DNA from: Anaerolineae bacterium
Lineage (GTDB): Bacteria > Chloroflexota > Anaerolineae > Anaerolineales > UBA4823
Length of the DNA stretch: 64,000 nt
Direction of reading: 5' to 3'
Assembly (NCBI GenBank): GCA_003327455.1
Contig: QOQU01000001.1
Span: forward strand, 384,337 to 448,336
In this document: positions 56,654 to 64,000 of the stretch, in pieces
How positions within the stretch are numbered: position 1 is the stretch's first letter
Layout: each line of letters starts with the position of its first letter
Made by a program: the position numbers and the translations under genes
The notes under the pieces: generated by a model
The model's database searches: none
The model's input: the letters and a program-made list of their open reading frames with translations, nothing else
Told to the model about the DNA's origin: nothing

Positions 56654-58195
56654 GTGGAGACGTATTTATTAGGAATTGATTTAGGGACAACGGGTAGCAA
56701 ATGTCTGCTCATTGACGAAAAAGGGAATCTGTTGGCACGCGCCGTTAGCGAATATCCTACCCTTACGCCTCGTCCGGGTTGGACTGAACAAGACCCTGAG
56801 GTCTGGTGGATTGCCACCGTAAAATCTATTCGTTCGGTTTTAGAACAGTCCAAGGTCGATCCCTATAAGATTTCAGGGATTGGATTAACTGGACAAATGC
56901 ATGGATTGGTTTTACTTGATTCTTCAGGACAGGTTTTGCGTCCTTGTATCCTCTGGAACGATCAACGCACCCTTGAGCAGTGCAAGCAAATCGAGGATAG
57001 GATTGGAGCCGAAAACGTTGTACGCTATACTGGAAATATGATCCTTACGGGTTTTACCGCCCCAAAGTTACTCTGGGTAAGGCAATACGAACCACAGGTA
57101 TATTCCAAAATCGGAAAGATCCTGCTTCCCAAAGATTATATCCGTTATCGCTTGAGCGGCGAATTTTATTCTGAAGTTTCTGATGCATCTGGAACTTCAC
57201 TGTTTAACGTGTCGAAAAGGCAATGGTCCTCAGAAATGCTAACAGGATTGGATATCCCTCGTCTGTGGTTGCCAGAGGTAAGCGAATCTCCAGTTTGTAC
57301 CACCAAGGTATCAAAAGAAGCTGCTGTAGAGACTGGACTCATATCTGGAACTCCTATTGCAGGGGGAGGTGGAGATCAAGCAGCACAGGCTTTTGGAATT
57401 GGTATTATTGAGGAGGGGATCATCTCGGCTACGATTGGAACCTCCGGTGTGGTATTTGCAGCTTCGAACTCATATCGAATTGAACCTGGGGGATTCCTTC
57501 ATGCATTCTGTCACGCTGTGCCAGGGATGTGGCACTTAATGGGTGTTATGCTTTCGGCTGGCGGAAGTTTGAAGTGGTTTCGAGATACATTTGGGAGAGA
57601 GGAAATCACTTTAGCTCAACAATCTGATCTTGATCCGTATAGTATTCTTGTATCACATGCTCAGCAAGTCCCTCCTGGTTCGGAGGGATTAATGTTTTTA
57701 CCTTACCTCTCAGGTGAAAGAACTCCTCATAATAATCCCTTTGCTCGTGGAGTATTTTTCGGTATCTCCTACCGTCACAACAAAGCTCATTTTGTTCGTG
57801 CTGTTCTAGAGGGTGTTGCCTTTGGCTTGTTGGACTCTTTAGAAGTTATTAAACAGTTAGGAATTGATTCAAGGGAAATTGTCCTCTCTGGTGGAGGAGC
57901 TCGAAGTGAAGTATGGCAACGAATATTGACGGATGTGTTTGGTAAGCCAACTGTAACAACAAATAGCGATGAAGGAGCTGCTTTTGGAGCTGCTCTCTTA
58001 GCGGGGGTTGGGACACAGATATTTACCAGCCCTCGAGACGCGGTTTCGAAAACAATAAAGACCGAAAAAAGAATGTATCCTGGAGAAAATAGGGCAATTT
58101 ATCAAGATTACTATCCTGTTTTTAAGTCGTTGTATTCAGCGCTTAAGGTAGAATATCTACAAATGCACACACTGGTAGAAAAATATGCCGTTTAA
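56654..58195 (+). CDS. xylB: xylulokinase
   Basis: Phosphorylates D-xylulose to D-xylulose-5-phosphate, feeding the pentose-phosphate pathway. The 513-residue FGGY kinase has LLGIDLGTTGSKCLLIDEKG, SGIGLTGQMHGLVLLD, ILWNDQRTLEQ and the ATP-site segment IAGGGGDQAAQAFGIGII. The MHG and NDQRT motifs separate xylulokinases from glycerol kinases. The start is GTG at 56654 with AGGAG six bases upstream. It is third in the LacI operon. Confidence 0.93.
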   Translation: METYLLGIDLGTTGSKCLLIDEKGNLLARAVSEYPTLTPRPGWTEQDPEVWWIATVKSIRSVLEQSKVDPYKISGIGLTGQMHGLVLLDSSGQVLRPCILWNDQRTLEQCKQIEDRIGAENVVRYTGNMILTGFTAPKLLWVRQYEPQVYSKIGKILLPKDYIRYRLSGEFYSEVSDASGTSLFNVSKRQWSSEMLTGLDIPRLWLPEVSESPVCTTKVSKEAAVETGLISGTPIAGGGGDQAAQAFGIGIIEEGIISATIGTSGVVFAASNSYRIEPGGFLHAFCHAVPGMWHLMGVMLSAGGSLKWFRDTFGREEITLAQQSDLDPYSILVSHAQQVPPGSEGLMFLPYLSGERTPHNNPFARGVFFGISYRHNKAHFVRAVLEGVAFGLLDSLEVIKQLGIDSREIVLSGGGARSEVWQRILTDVFGKPTVTTNSDEGAAFGAALLAGVGTQIFTSPRDAVSKTIKTEKRMYPGENRAIYQDYYPVFKSLYSALKVEYLQMHTLVEKYAV

Positions 58196-58228
58196 CACAG
58201 TACAGTTTATCAGACCTAAAATACTTCG

Positions 58229-59863
58229 ATGACATATTCATATAATCCAAACTCCGAAACCTGGTGGCGCGAGGGGGTCTTTTATCAAATCTATCCGCGC
58301 AGTTTTGCCGATAGCAATGGCGATGGCAACGGCGATTTAGGCGGTATCCTTGCCCACCTCGACCATCTGAACGATGGAACTCCGCAGTCGTTGGGCGTCG
58401 ATGCAATCTGGCTCTCTCCGATTTACCCCTCTCCTTTCGACGATATGGGATATGATGTTTCTGATTATTGTGATATCCACCCCATGTTTGGCAGCTTGCA
58501 AGACTTTGACAACCTGCTTCGGGCTGCCCATCAGCGCAATCTTCGCCTGTTAATGGATCTGGTGTTCAACCATACTTCTTACCTGCACCCCTGGTTTCAA
58601 AAGTCACGCAGTTCGCGCCAGAACCCGAAGCGGGACTGGTACATCTGGAAAGACCCTTCGCCGCGCGGCAAAGTCCCAAATAACTGGCAATCGGTCTTCG
58701 GTGGGAGTGCCTGGGAGTGGGATGAAGCCACGCAGCAATACTACTATCACATGTTCCTGCCTCAGCAACCCGATTTGAACTGGCGCAACCCCGCTGTTCG
58801 GGAAGCCCTCTATGACGTGATGCGCTTCTGGTTGGAGCGCGGCGTGGACGGTTTCCGCCTGGATGTGGTCAATGCTTACTTCAAGGATGCCTTGTTTCGC
58901 GATAACCCTCCCCGGTTCGGATTGCGCGGTTATGACCGCCAAAAGCATCTCTATGATAAGGATCAACCTGAATTGTTAGAAGTCTACGCTGAGATGCGCC
59001 AATTGCTGGATAGCTATCCCGAACGAATGTGTGTGGGCGAGGTCATGGATGGTCATCCCGAATTGAATGCCCGCTACTGCGGCGAAGGGAAGCTACATCT
59101 AATCTTCGACTTCAACTTTACCCGCCAGCCATGGCACCCGGCCGCCTTTCAGAACGCGGTTTTACGCGCCGAAGCCAACCTGCCACCCGGCGGCTGGCCC
59201 TGTTACACACTGAGCAACCACGATATCTCGCGCCATCTCTCCCGCTATGGCGGCCGTTATCCTCACGAGCGAGCCAAAGTGGCTGCCGCCATGTTACTCA
59301 CCCTGCGCGGCACACCCTTCCTCTATCAGGGGGAAGAAATTGGGATGAGAGATGGAAAAATCCCTTACGCGATGATCCAGGACCCACCCGGCAAGCGTTA
59401 CTATCCTTTTTATAAGGGACGTGACCCGGTGCGCACGCCAATTCCCTGGGATGACTCTGCGGGTGGCGGTTTTACCAGCGGCAAACCCTGGTTGCCCTTA
59501 AATTCGGACTACCGTCAGGTCAACGTAGCTGCCCAACGGGATGATCCAAATTCCGTCTTTAGCTTTTACCGCAAGCTGATCTGGTTGCGCAAAGACTGCC
59601 CCGCCTTACGGCGCGGTTCTTTTGAGCCTTTGATCCGCCGCCCCAGCGATGGGTTAGCTTACCTGCGCAGGAGCGAAGGGCAGACCATCCTGGTTGCCTT
59701 GAACTTCTTTGCTCTGCCGGCAACCCTGCGGCTTGATTTTGATCTACCCGCTCAGAAATGGAGGACGATCCTCGGCACCCATCGAGAGGCGGATGAAGAG
59801 GTTGCTCTCGAGCGCACGATTCAACTCTCCCCGCATGAAGTGTGGCTCGCCGAGGCGATTTAG
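58229..59863 (+). CDS. GH13 alpha-glucosidase / oligo-1,6-glucosidase family enzyme
   Basis: A 544-residue cytoplasmic alpha-amylase-superfamily hydrolase that would release glucose from short alpha-glucosides. The start WWREGVFYQIYPRSFADSNG is typical. Catalytic residues sit in GVDGFRLDVVNAYF (nucleophile Asp), CVGEVMDGHPE (acid/base Glu) and TLSNHDISRHL (stabilising Asp). Its composition is GC-richer than xylB, 33 bases upstream, so the edge of the AT-rich cassette falls between them. No ribosome site is clear before the ATG at 58229. Confidence 0.9.
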   Translation: MTYSYNPNSETWWREGVFYQIYPRSFADSNGDGNGDLGGILAHLDHLNDGTPQSLGVDAIWLSPIYPSPFDDMGYDVSDYCDIHPMFGSLQDFDNLLRAAHQRNLRLLMDLVFNHTSYLHPWFQKSRSSRQNPKRDWYIWKDPSPRGKVPNNWQSVFGGSAWEWDEATQQYYYHMFLPQQPDLNWRNPAVREALYDVMRFWLERGVDGFRLDVVNAYFKDALFRDNPPRFGLRGYDRQKHLYDKDQPELLEVYAEMRQLLDSYPERMCVGEVMDGHPELNARYCGEGKLHLIFDFNFTRQPWHPAAFQNAVLRAEANLPPGGWPCYTLSNHDISRHLSRYGGRYPHERAKVAAAMLLTLRGTPFLYQGEEIGMRDGKIPYAMIQDPPGKRYYPFYKGRDPVRTPIPWDDSAGGGFTSGKPWLPLNSDYRQVNVAAQRDDPNSVFSFYRKLIWLRKDCPALRRGSFEPLIRRPSDGLAYLRRSEGQTILVALNFFALPATLRLDFDLPAQKWRTILGTHREADEEVALERTIQLSPHEVWLAEAI

Positions 59864-59941
59864 TTCCCACAAGAGCGCAAACGCCATTGATTGTAGCGCC
59901 AGGGCAGTGAGTGGAGGGCAAACTCCTTCCACGAGGGTGGG

Positions 59942-61267
59942 CTAAGGCAAGATGCGCCGTGCTTCCATGTAATACCGCTTCTCGTGCGCTTCTCCCATCG
60001 AGAAGGTCTTGCGGGGTAGTACCCCATCACGGATCACAGTTTCGAAGAGGGCATGTTTAGACATCGCCGGCAGATAGAAACCAACCCTGCCCGCTGGAGT
60101 GCTCAATTGAACCAGGGCCTCCTCGCCATGAATGTAATCGATGCTCTCGGCGCCGTTTTGACTGAGGAATTGATCCAAAAAGGTTTGCAGAGTGCCAACC
60201 GCCAGATTGGAGGTGGGTCTCTCGATCTCTGCAACCGCAAAGGTCAGTTTTTCTCCGCCAAAGATCAGACCAACCGTTTGCCGTCCCTCCTGCCCTTTTT
60301 GCACGCGTTGAACCATTTCTTCCCGACCCTGGACGGACTCAAGGTTCAGGTTGTCACCAAAATATTCTTTCAATGCCAGGGTTAGATCATGCCTGACCCC
60401 AAATAACAGACGGTGAATCGGTTCAAAGACGATGCCCGAGTCGTGAACGTTTTCGATCTCTACCAGCGCGTATCGGGCGGGATGGTCTTCGCTTGCCTGT
60501 GGCTTCAGCCTTTCCCAGACTGCTTTGGCGGTCGCTAAAGAGTGGTTGCCGTCCCCGACGGCGAAGAGTAAAACCGGTGTCTCTTTTCCTACTCCATAGC
60601 GATTGCTAAAAACGTCGGGCTGTGCCAGCGCTTCCAGAGCGGCGAATACCTGTTCTTCCAGTGTCGGGTTGAGCGCATACCCCTCTAACAAACCGCCCTC
60701 GAACATCAATTCGGTTTGGTACAGTGGCTTCAAGCTTTGCTTTTTTTGCGTGATCGGCTCAATCACCGTTTGGTTGGGGTCATCAATCAGGACAAGGATG
60801 TGCGGCAGTTCCAGCACCGCGTTCTGACGAATCTGGACTCGTGGGGCAATGCGTTCGATGATCGTTCCCTCAGTCGGTCGAATGAGGCTGGTCGTCCCCC
60901 GTCGGTAATCATATCGCTCCAGGTCCAGGCAGAGCATCAAGCCGTGGCGGGTTTTCCCGTCCACGCTGCGCTCGACATAAATCATCCCTTCATGAGGTTC
61001 GAGAATATTGCCCTCAAGATAAATGCGCATGGTATCCTGGATTGCCGCAATGCGTTGGGGCGCATCGGGCGAGTTCAGGTACACTTCGGGAAAGATCAGC
61101 TTCAGGGTCGAAGGGGCTTCGCCGACAAAGTTGGCGACTTTCTCCCAATATTCTGGCTGAGCTGTATATTGATCGCAAGCGACCACAGCCCATTTCTTTA
61201 AATCGATCCCTGGTCGGGGCAGATAGATTAAGGGGGATTGCACACCGATTGAATTCAATGTCTTCAT
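59942..61267 (-). CDS. DUF1015 family protein
   Basis: A 441-residue DUF1015 protein, a conserved family without settled activity, found often beside serine-biosynthesis genes. Landmarks are WAVVACDQYTAQPEYWEKVA, AVGDGNHSLATAKAVWERLK and VEIENVHDSGIVFEPIHRLL. The ATG at 61267 (MKTLNSIGVQ) is used because the frame upstream of it has no family character. It is divergent from serC, matching the usual genomic neighbourhood. Confidence 0.85.
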   Translation of the reverse strand: MKTLNSIGVQSPLIYLPRPGIDLKKWAVVACDQYTAQPEYWEKVANFVGEAPSTLKLIFPEVYLNSPDAPQRIAAIQDTMRIYLEGNILEPHEGMIYVERSVDGKTRHGLMLCLDLERYDYRRGTTSLIRPTEGTIIERIAPRVQIRQNAVLELPHILVLIDDPNQTVIEPITQKKQSLKPLYQTELMFEGGLLEGYALNPTLEEQVFAALEALAQPDVFSNRYGVGKETPVLLFAVGDGNHSLATAKAVWERLKPQASEDHPARYALVEIENVHDSGIVFEPIHRLLFGVRHDLTLALKEYFGDNLNLESVQGREEMVQRVQKGQEGRQTVGLIFGGEKLTFAVAEIERPTSNLAVGTLQTFLDQFLSQNGAESIDYIHGEEALVQLSTPAGRVGFYLPAMSKHALFETVIRDGVLPRKTFSMGEAHEKRYYMEARRILP

Positions 61268-61338
61268 AGATGGCGTTCCTTCCTGGTTCAGATGAAGCGT
61301 GAAATTGAGAGACGCTGCAATGATTGAAAATCCCCTGC

Positions 61339-61368
61339 AATATATCGCAGTACCCTTTGATTTGTCAA
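61339..61368 (-). promoter_or_regulatory. promoter of the DUF1015 gene
   Basis: Minus strand TTGACA at 61368-61363, 18-base spacer, TATATT at 61344-61339. Initiation near 61332 gives a leader of about 65 bases. On the plus strand, TATAAT at 61423-61428 is a likely -10 for serC, with a poor -35. Confidence 0.6.
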
Positions 61369-61469
61369 CGGTTTGGAAATCCCGATCTCTGTCTCGAAGG
61401 AAGCTCAAATAAGAGATTGGGGTATAATTCCCACCGACACCCAGACACACATAGAAGGAGAGCGTTCAC

Positions 61470-62552
61470 ATGCGTGTGCACAATTTCAATCCTGGACCAG
61501 CCGCCTTACCTCTGGAAGTATTACAACAAGCCCAGGCGGAAATGTTAGATTTTCGTGGCACGGGTATGTCGGTGATGGAGATCAGCCACCGCTCGAAAGA
61601 TTTTGAAGCCATCCTCACCGAAGCCCAAAACGATTTGCGAGACTTACTTCAGATTCCCGAAAATTACAAAATCCTTTTCCTGCAGGGAGGAGCCTCCTTG
61701 CACTTTGCGATGCTGGCGATGAACTTTCGCCCGAACGACAGTTTGGCTGACTATATCATCACGGGTACGTGGAGCAAAAAAGCCTACAAAGAAGCCCAAA
61801 AAACCGGACCGGCACACATTGCTGCCAATCTGGAAAGCGAGAATTTCACCCGCTTACCTGCCCAATCCGAGCTTGACCTTGACCCGAAGGCTGCGTACGT
61901 TCACTTTACATCCAACGAAACCATTCATGGAGTCGAATATTTTGAAGAGCCTGTTCCACCGCCAGGGGTACCATTGATCTGTGATGCCTCGTCGGATTTT
62001 ATCAGTCATCCCATTAATGTTTCCAAATATGGGATGATTTACGCCGGAGCTCAAAAGAACGCCGGACCGGCTGGCGTGGTGATCTGCATCATTCGTGAAG
62101 ATTTGCTGGAACGCGTGCCAGAAAATTTGCCGGATTTATTGAATTATCGCGTTTTGGCTAAAGAAAACTCCCTCCTCAATACGCCGCCTTGCTGGAATAT
62201 CTACATTGTGGGTCTTGTTTTGAAATGGCTCAAAGGTCTTGGCGGATTGGAAGGGATCTACAAACGCAACCAGCAAAAAGCTGCCCTGGTCTATCAGGCG
62301 ATTGATGAGAGCGGGGGTTTTTATCGCGGCCACGCCAAATCGGATCGCTCCCTGATGAATGTTACGTTCCGCCTGCCTTCCGAAGCGTTAGAAGACCAAT
62401 TCGCCAGCGAAGCCAAAAAACAAGGGCTGATCGGCCTGAAGGGTCATCGCTCAGTGGGAGGCATTCGCGCTTCGCTCTATAATGCCGTCTCTCTGGAAGC
62501 CGTCCAGGCACTGGTCAGCTTTATGAAGGATTTTCAGCAGAAAAACGGGTAA
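61470..62552 (+). CDS. serC: phosphoserine aminotransferase
   Basis: PLP enzyme that converts 3-phosphohydroxypyruvate to O-phosphoserine in serine synthesis, and takes part in pyridoxal synthesis. The 360 residues carry VHNFNPGPAALPLEVLQQAQ, KILFLQGGASLHFAMLAMNF, the PLP lysine in MIYAGAQKNAGPAGVVI, and the C-terminal GHRSVGGIRASLYNAVSL. GGAGAG lies before the ATG. It is a single-gene unit ending at the shared hairpin. Confidence 0.95.
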   Translation: MRVHNFNPGPAALPLEVLQQAQAEMLDFRGTGMSVMEISHRSKDFEAILTEAQNDLRDLLQIPENYKILFLQGGASLHFAMLAMNFRPNDSLADYIITGTWSKKAYKEAQKTGPAHIAANLESENFTRLPAQSELDLDPKAAYVHFTSNETIHGVEYFEEPVPPPGVPLICDASSDFISHPINVSKYGMIYAGAQKNAGPAGVVICIIREDLLERVPENLPDLLNYRVLAKENSLLNTPPCWNIYIVGLVLKWLKGLGGLEGIYKRNQQKAALVYQAIDESGGFYRGHAKSDRSLMNVTFRLPSEALEDQFASEAKKQGLIGLKGHRSVGGIRASLYNAVSLEAVQALVSFMKDFQQKNG

Positions 62553-62560
62553 GACGAAAA

Positions 62561-62586
62561 GAGGAGCAGGACATCTCCTGCTCCTC
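62561..62586. terminator. bidirectional terminator between serC and the acetamidase-like gene
   Basis: GAGGAGCAGGA pairs perfectly with TCCTGCTCCTC around a CATC loop. On the minus strand it is followed by TTTTCG, and on the plus strand by TTCTTCGG. It ends the convergent genes on both sides. Confidence 0.8.
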
Positions 62587-62607
62587 TTCTTCGGAAAAAT
62601 GCCTGCT

Positions 62608-63510
62608 CTACAGGCTGAAGCCGTACTCTTTCAAAACCCATTTCGGAAACTCAAAGCGAACGGTCTTGAGGGGATCGACTACCTGACAGAACTTCAACTC
62701 GCCGACAATGCTCATCAGCATTCCGGCATCGTTCAACGGTATTTTGACGAATTCAGTCAGAAACTTTGCCATGTTATGGATGGCACCGTGCGCAGCCTCA
62801 TCTGCTGTTGGAGCAGAGAAGATGGTTGAAACCAGGTCGTCTGTTTCGACAAAGGGGGTGGGTAGACCCTTTAGCTCGGGCACAACGCGCGCCCGAAACC
62901 GTAACTCACCTGGAATTTCCGCTCCGCACACAACGATCTCACCGTCCCCCATGACAGCATGGAAATCGCCTGCTCCGAACAAGGCTCCTTCCACCCCGAC
63001 GGTGAAATAGGCAATGCTTCCCTGACGCATCAGCTTGCAATCTAAATTTCCACCGTGCGGGCCTGGCGTGCCATTGGGAACGCTGCCTTCTGCAGGCGCA
63101 ACGCCGATTACGCCGATCATCGGTTGGATTGGGATGCGAATTTTGTCTTTGAAAATGACACTTTCCCCAACTCTTTTAAGAATGGCGGTTTCCATTTCGG
63201 TAATCACATCACCCAAAGCCCCTTCGCCAGGGATCGTCACCATACTTGCCTGATCGCCAATCTTTATTTCCAGCAATTCGACCCGCAAGACATCGCCCGG
63301 TTTGGCTCCTTCGATATAGACCGGGCCGGTAGCAGGGTTGACGTGATTCCAATCCAGCGAATCAACCAGATCTGCGCTGGTTTGTATCTGCCCTTCAAAA
63401 CAATCGTGAGTTTCCAGCAAGACTTCTTCGCCTTGTTGTACTCTTTCTGCAGGGACAATATCGGGCGAGAAAGCAAAGAACAGTTTTTTACGATCGATTT
63501 GAGTAACCAT
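62608..63510 (-). CDS. acetamidase/formamidase family protein
   Basis: A 300-residue member of the FmdA_AmdA family, which hydrolyses short amides to acid and ammonia. Motifs are TGPVYIEGAKPGDVLRVELL, GPHGGNLDCKLMRQGSIAYF, VEGALFGAGDFHAVMGDGEI and CGAEIPGELRFRA. The ATG at 63510 has GGAGG about six bases upstream, which excludes a slightly longer frame. It lies about 65 bases after the C69-type dipeptidase gene and may be transcribed with it, linking amide and peptide hydrolysis. Confidence 0.9.
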   Translation of the reverse strand: MVTQIDRKKLFFAFSPDIVPAERVQQGEEVLLETHDCFEGQIQTSADLVDSLDWNHVNPATGPVYIEGAKPGDVLRVELLEIKIGDQASMVTIPGEGALGDVITEMETAILKRVGESVIFKDKIRIPIQPMIGVIGVAPAEGSVPNGTPGPHGGNLDCKLMRQGSIAYFTVGVEGALFGAGDFHAVMGDGEIVVCGAEIPGELRFRARVVPELKGLPTPFVETDDLVSTIFSAPTADEAAHGAIHNMAKFLTEFVKIPLNDAGMLMSIVGELKFCQVVDPLKTVRFEFPKWVLKEYGFSL

Positions 63511-63576
63511 ACAAACCTCCTGTCCAAACGATATCACCGATGATTGAACGCTATTCTATACAAAGTCCTACCAATC

Positions 63577-64000
63577 CTAAGCGGGTAGACCCACTAAACC
63601 GGCTTCTGCATTTAACTTTTGCCACATAGCCCGGTAGCCTTCGTCCTTAAACTTTAAATCCTTTCGAGCGCGCAGGGTAGCGATCCATCTTTCGGTAGCC
63701 TGCATAGCGATAGCAAAGCAGTAGTCCATAAAATCTTTCTTCTCGGCAAGCGTCCCTTTTTTGACGGTTTCTGCTTCTGCCAGAAACTGTTCTTCGATTA
63801 TATCGAAATCTTTACGGATTTCCGGCACGAGGTTTTCAAAATCTGCCATGGCGCGGCGATGCAGCAATTCATGTTTCCACCACAGAGAGCGGGGATCAAA
63901 ATGCTCGGTAGGCACCGGTCCAATATCGGGCAGTTCAACTCCCAGGAAAACAGGTTTAAAAATTGAAACACAGGTGCCCGAAGTACCGGTGACCCAGGCA
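63577..64000 (-). CDS. C69/secernin-like dipeptidase, C-terminal part (start outside window)
   Basis: The frame is open to the window edge, so only the last about 140 residues are seen. WVTGTSGTCVSIFKPVFLG and the following SLWWKHELLHRRAMADFENL resemble the late region of family C69 (PepD/secernin-type) dipeptidases, Ntn-fold hydrolases whose catalytic Cys is near the N-terminus and thus off the window. A GTG at 63915 is inside the gene rather than its start. The family call rests on a short region. Confidence 0.65.
   Translation of the reverse strand, partial: AWVTGTSGTCVSIFKPVFLGVELPDIGPVPTEHFDPRSLWWKHELLHRRAMADFENLVPEIRKDFDIIEEQFLAEAETVKKGTLAEKKDFMDYCFAIAMQATERWIATLRARKDLKFKDEGYRAMWQKLNAEAGLVGLPA

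Overview
The window looks like a chromosomal segment of an anaerobic Chloroflexota bacterium, most likely class Anaerolineae. This is inferred from gene content and general protein character, not from a database search. Supporting signs are an orange-protein (ORP)-type operon of MinD-like iron-sulfur ATPases and NifX-like proteins, a methylmalonyl-CoA mutase catalytic subunit, a fused-type lycopene cyclase with CruF- and CruC-like carotenoid genes, an rpsB-tsf-pyrH operon, several short lipoproteins, and many CUT2 sugar-transport genes. I saw no rRNA, tRNA, CRISPR array, intact insertion sequence or phage block.

Layout. 1-8 kb: the 3' end of a TrkA-type K+ channel regulator, PolX, a DUF427 protein, a GAF/GGDEF diguanylate cyclase, a DUF2270-DUF2179 membrane protein and methylmalonyl-CoA mutase. 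8-18 kb: an XRE-cupin regulator translationally coupled to a tri-heme cytochrome; a lytic transglycosylase and a membrane protein fired from face-to-face consensus promoters that carry twin SOS-box-like palindromes; a UroD-family protein; a lipoprotein; a parA-cheW-galT operon; a serpin lipoprotein; and a small thioredoxin-like protein. 18-29.5 kb (GC-rich): a glycerol-phosphate operon (alkylglycerone-phosphate-synthase-like oxidase, GlpD, FGGY kinase), then carotenoid genes (crtI, lycopene cyclase, cruF-like, cruC-like) with an embedded plsY, and a flavin amine oxidase.

29.6-32.9 kb: a two-gene unit of a RecQ helicase fused to a phosphoribosyltransferase and a DprA-like protein. It resembles a defence or toxin-antitoxin pair and is the best candidate here for an undescribed system. 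33-37.6 kb: a nine-gene operon running from a PadR promoter and operator to a clear terminator. It encodes ferredoxins, two MinD/Mrp-like ATPases, two NifX-like proteins and accessory proteins. 37.6-49 kb: a PIG-L deacetylase, a GNAT acetyltransferase, an NYN-domain protein behind an attenuator-like leader, pyrH/tsf/rpsB, a pabB-pabC fusion, birA, an M28 peptidase and small conserved proteins.

49-58.2 kb (visibly AT-richer): a divergent pentose cassette. A LacI regulator with lyxose isomerase and xylulokinase faces a CUT2 ABC transporter with a SIS-domain isomerase. The genes suggest import of D-lyxose or a related sugar, isomerisation to D-xylulose and phosphorylation to xylulose-5-phosphate. 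58.2-64 kb: a GH13 alpha-glucosidase, a DUF1015 protein divergent from serC, an acetamidase/formamidase-family protein and the C-terminal part of a C69-type dipeptidase.

Start sites were moved inward from the longest open frame wherever a Shine-Dalgarno sequence, family length or gene overlap argued for it. All functions are read from motifs and family memory; none was checked by search.
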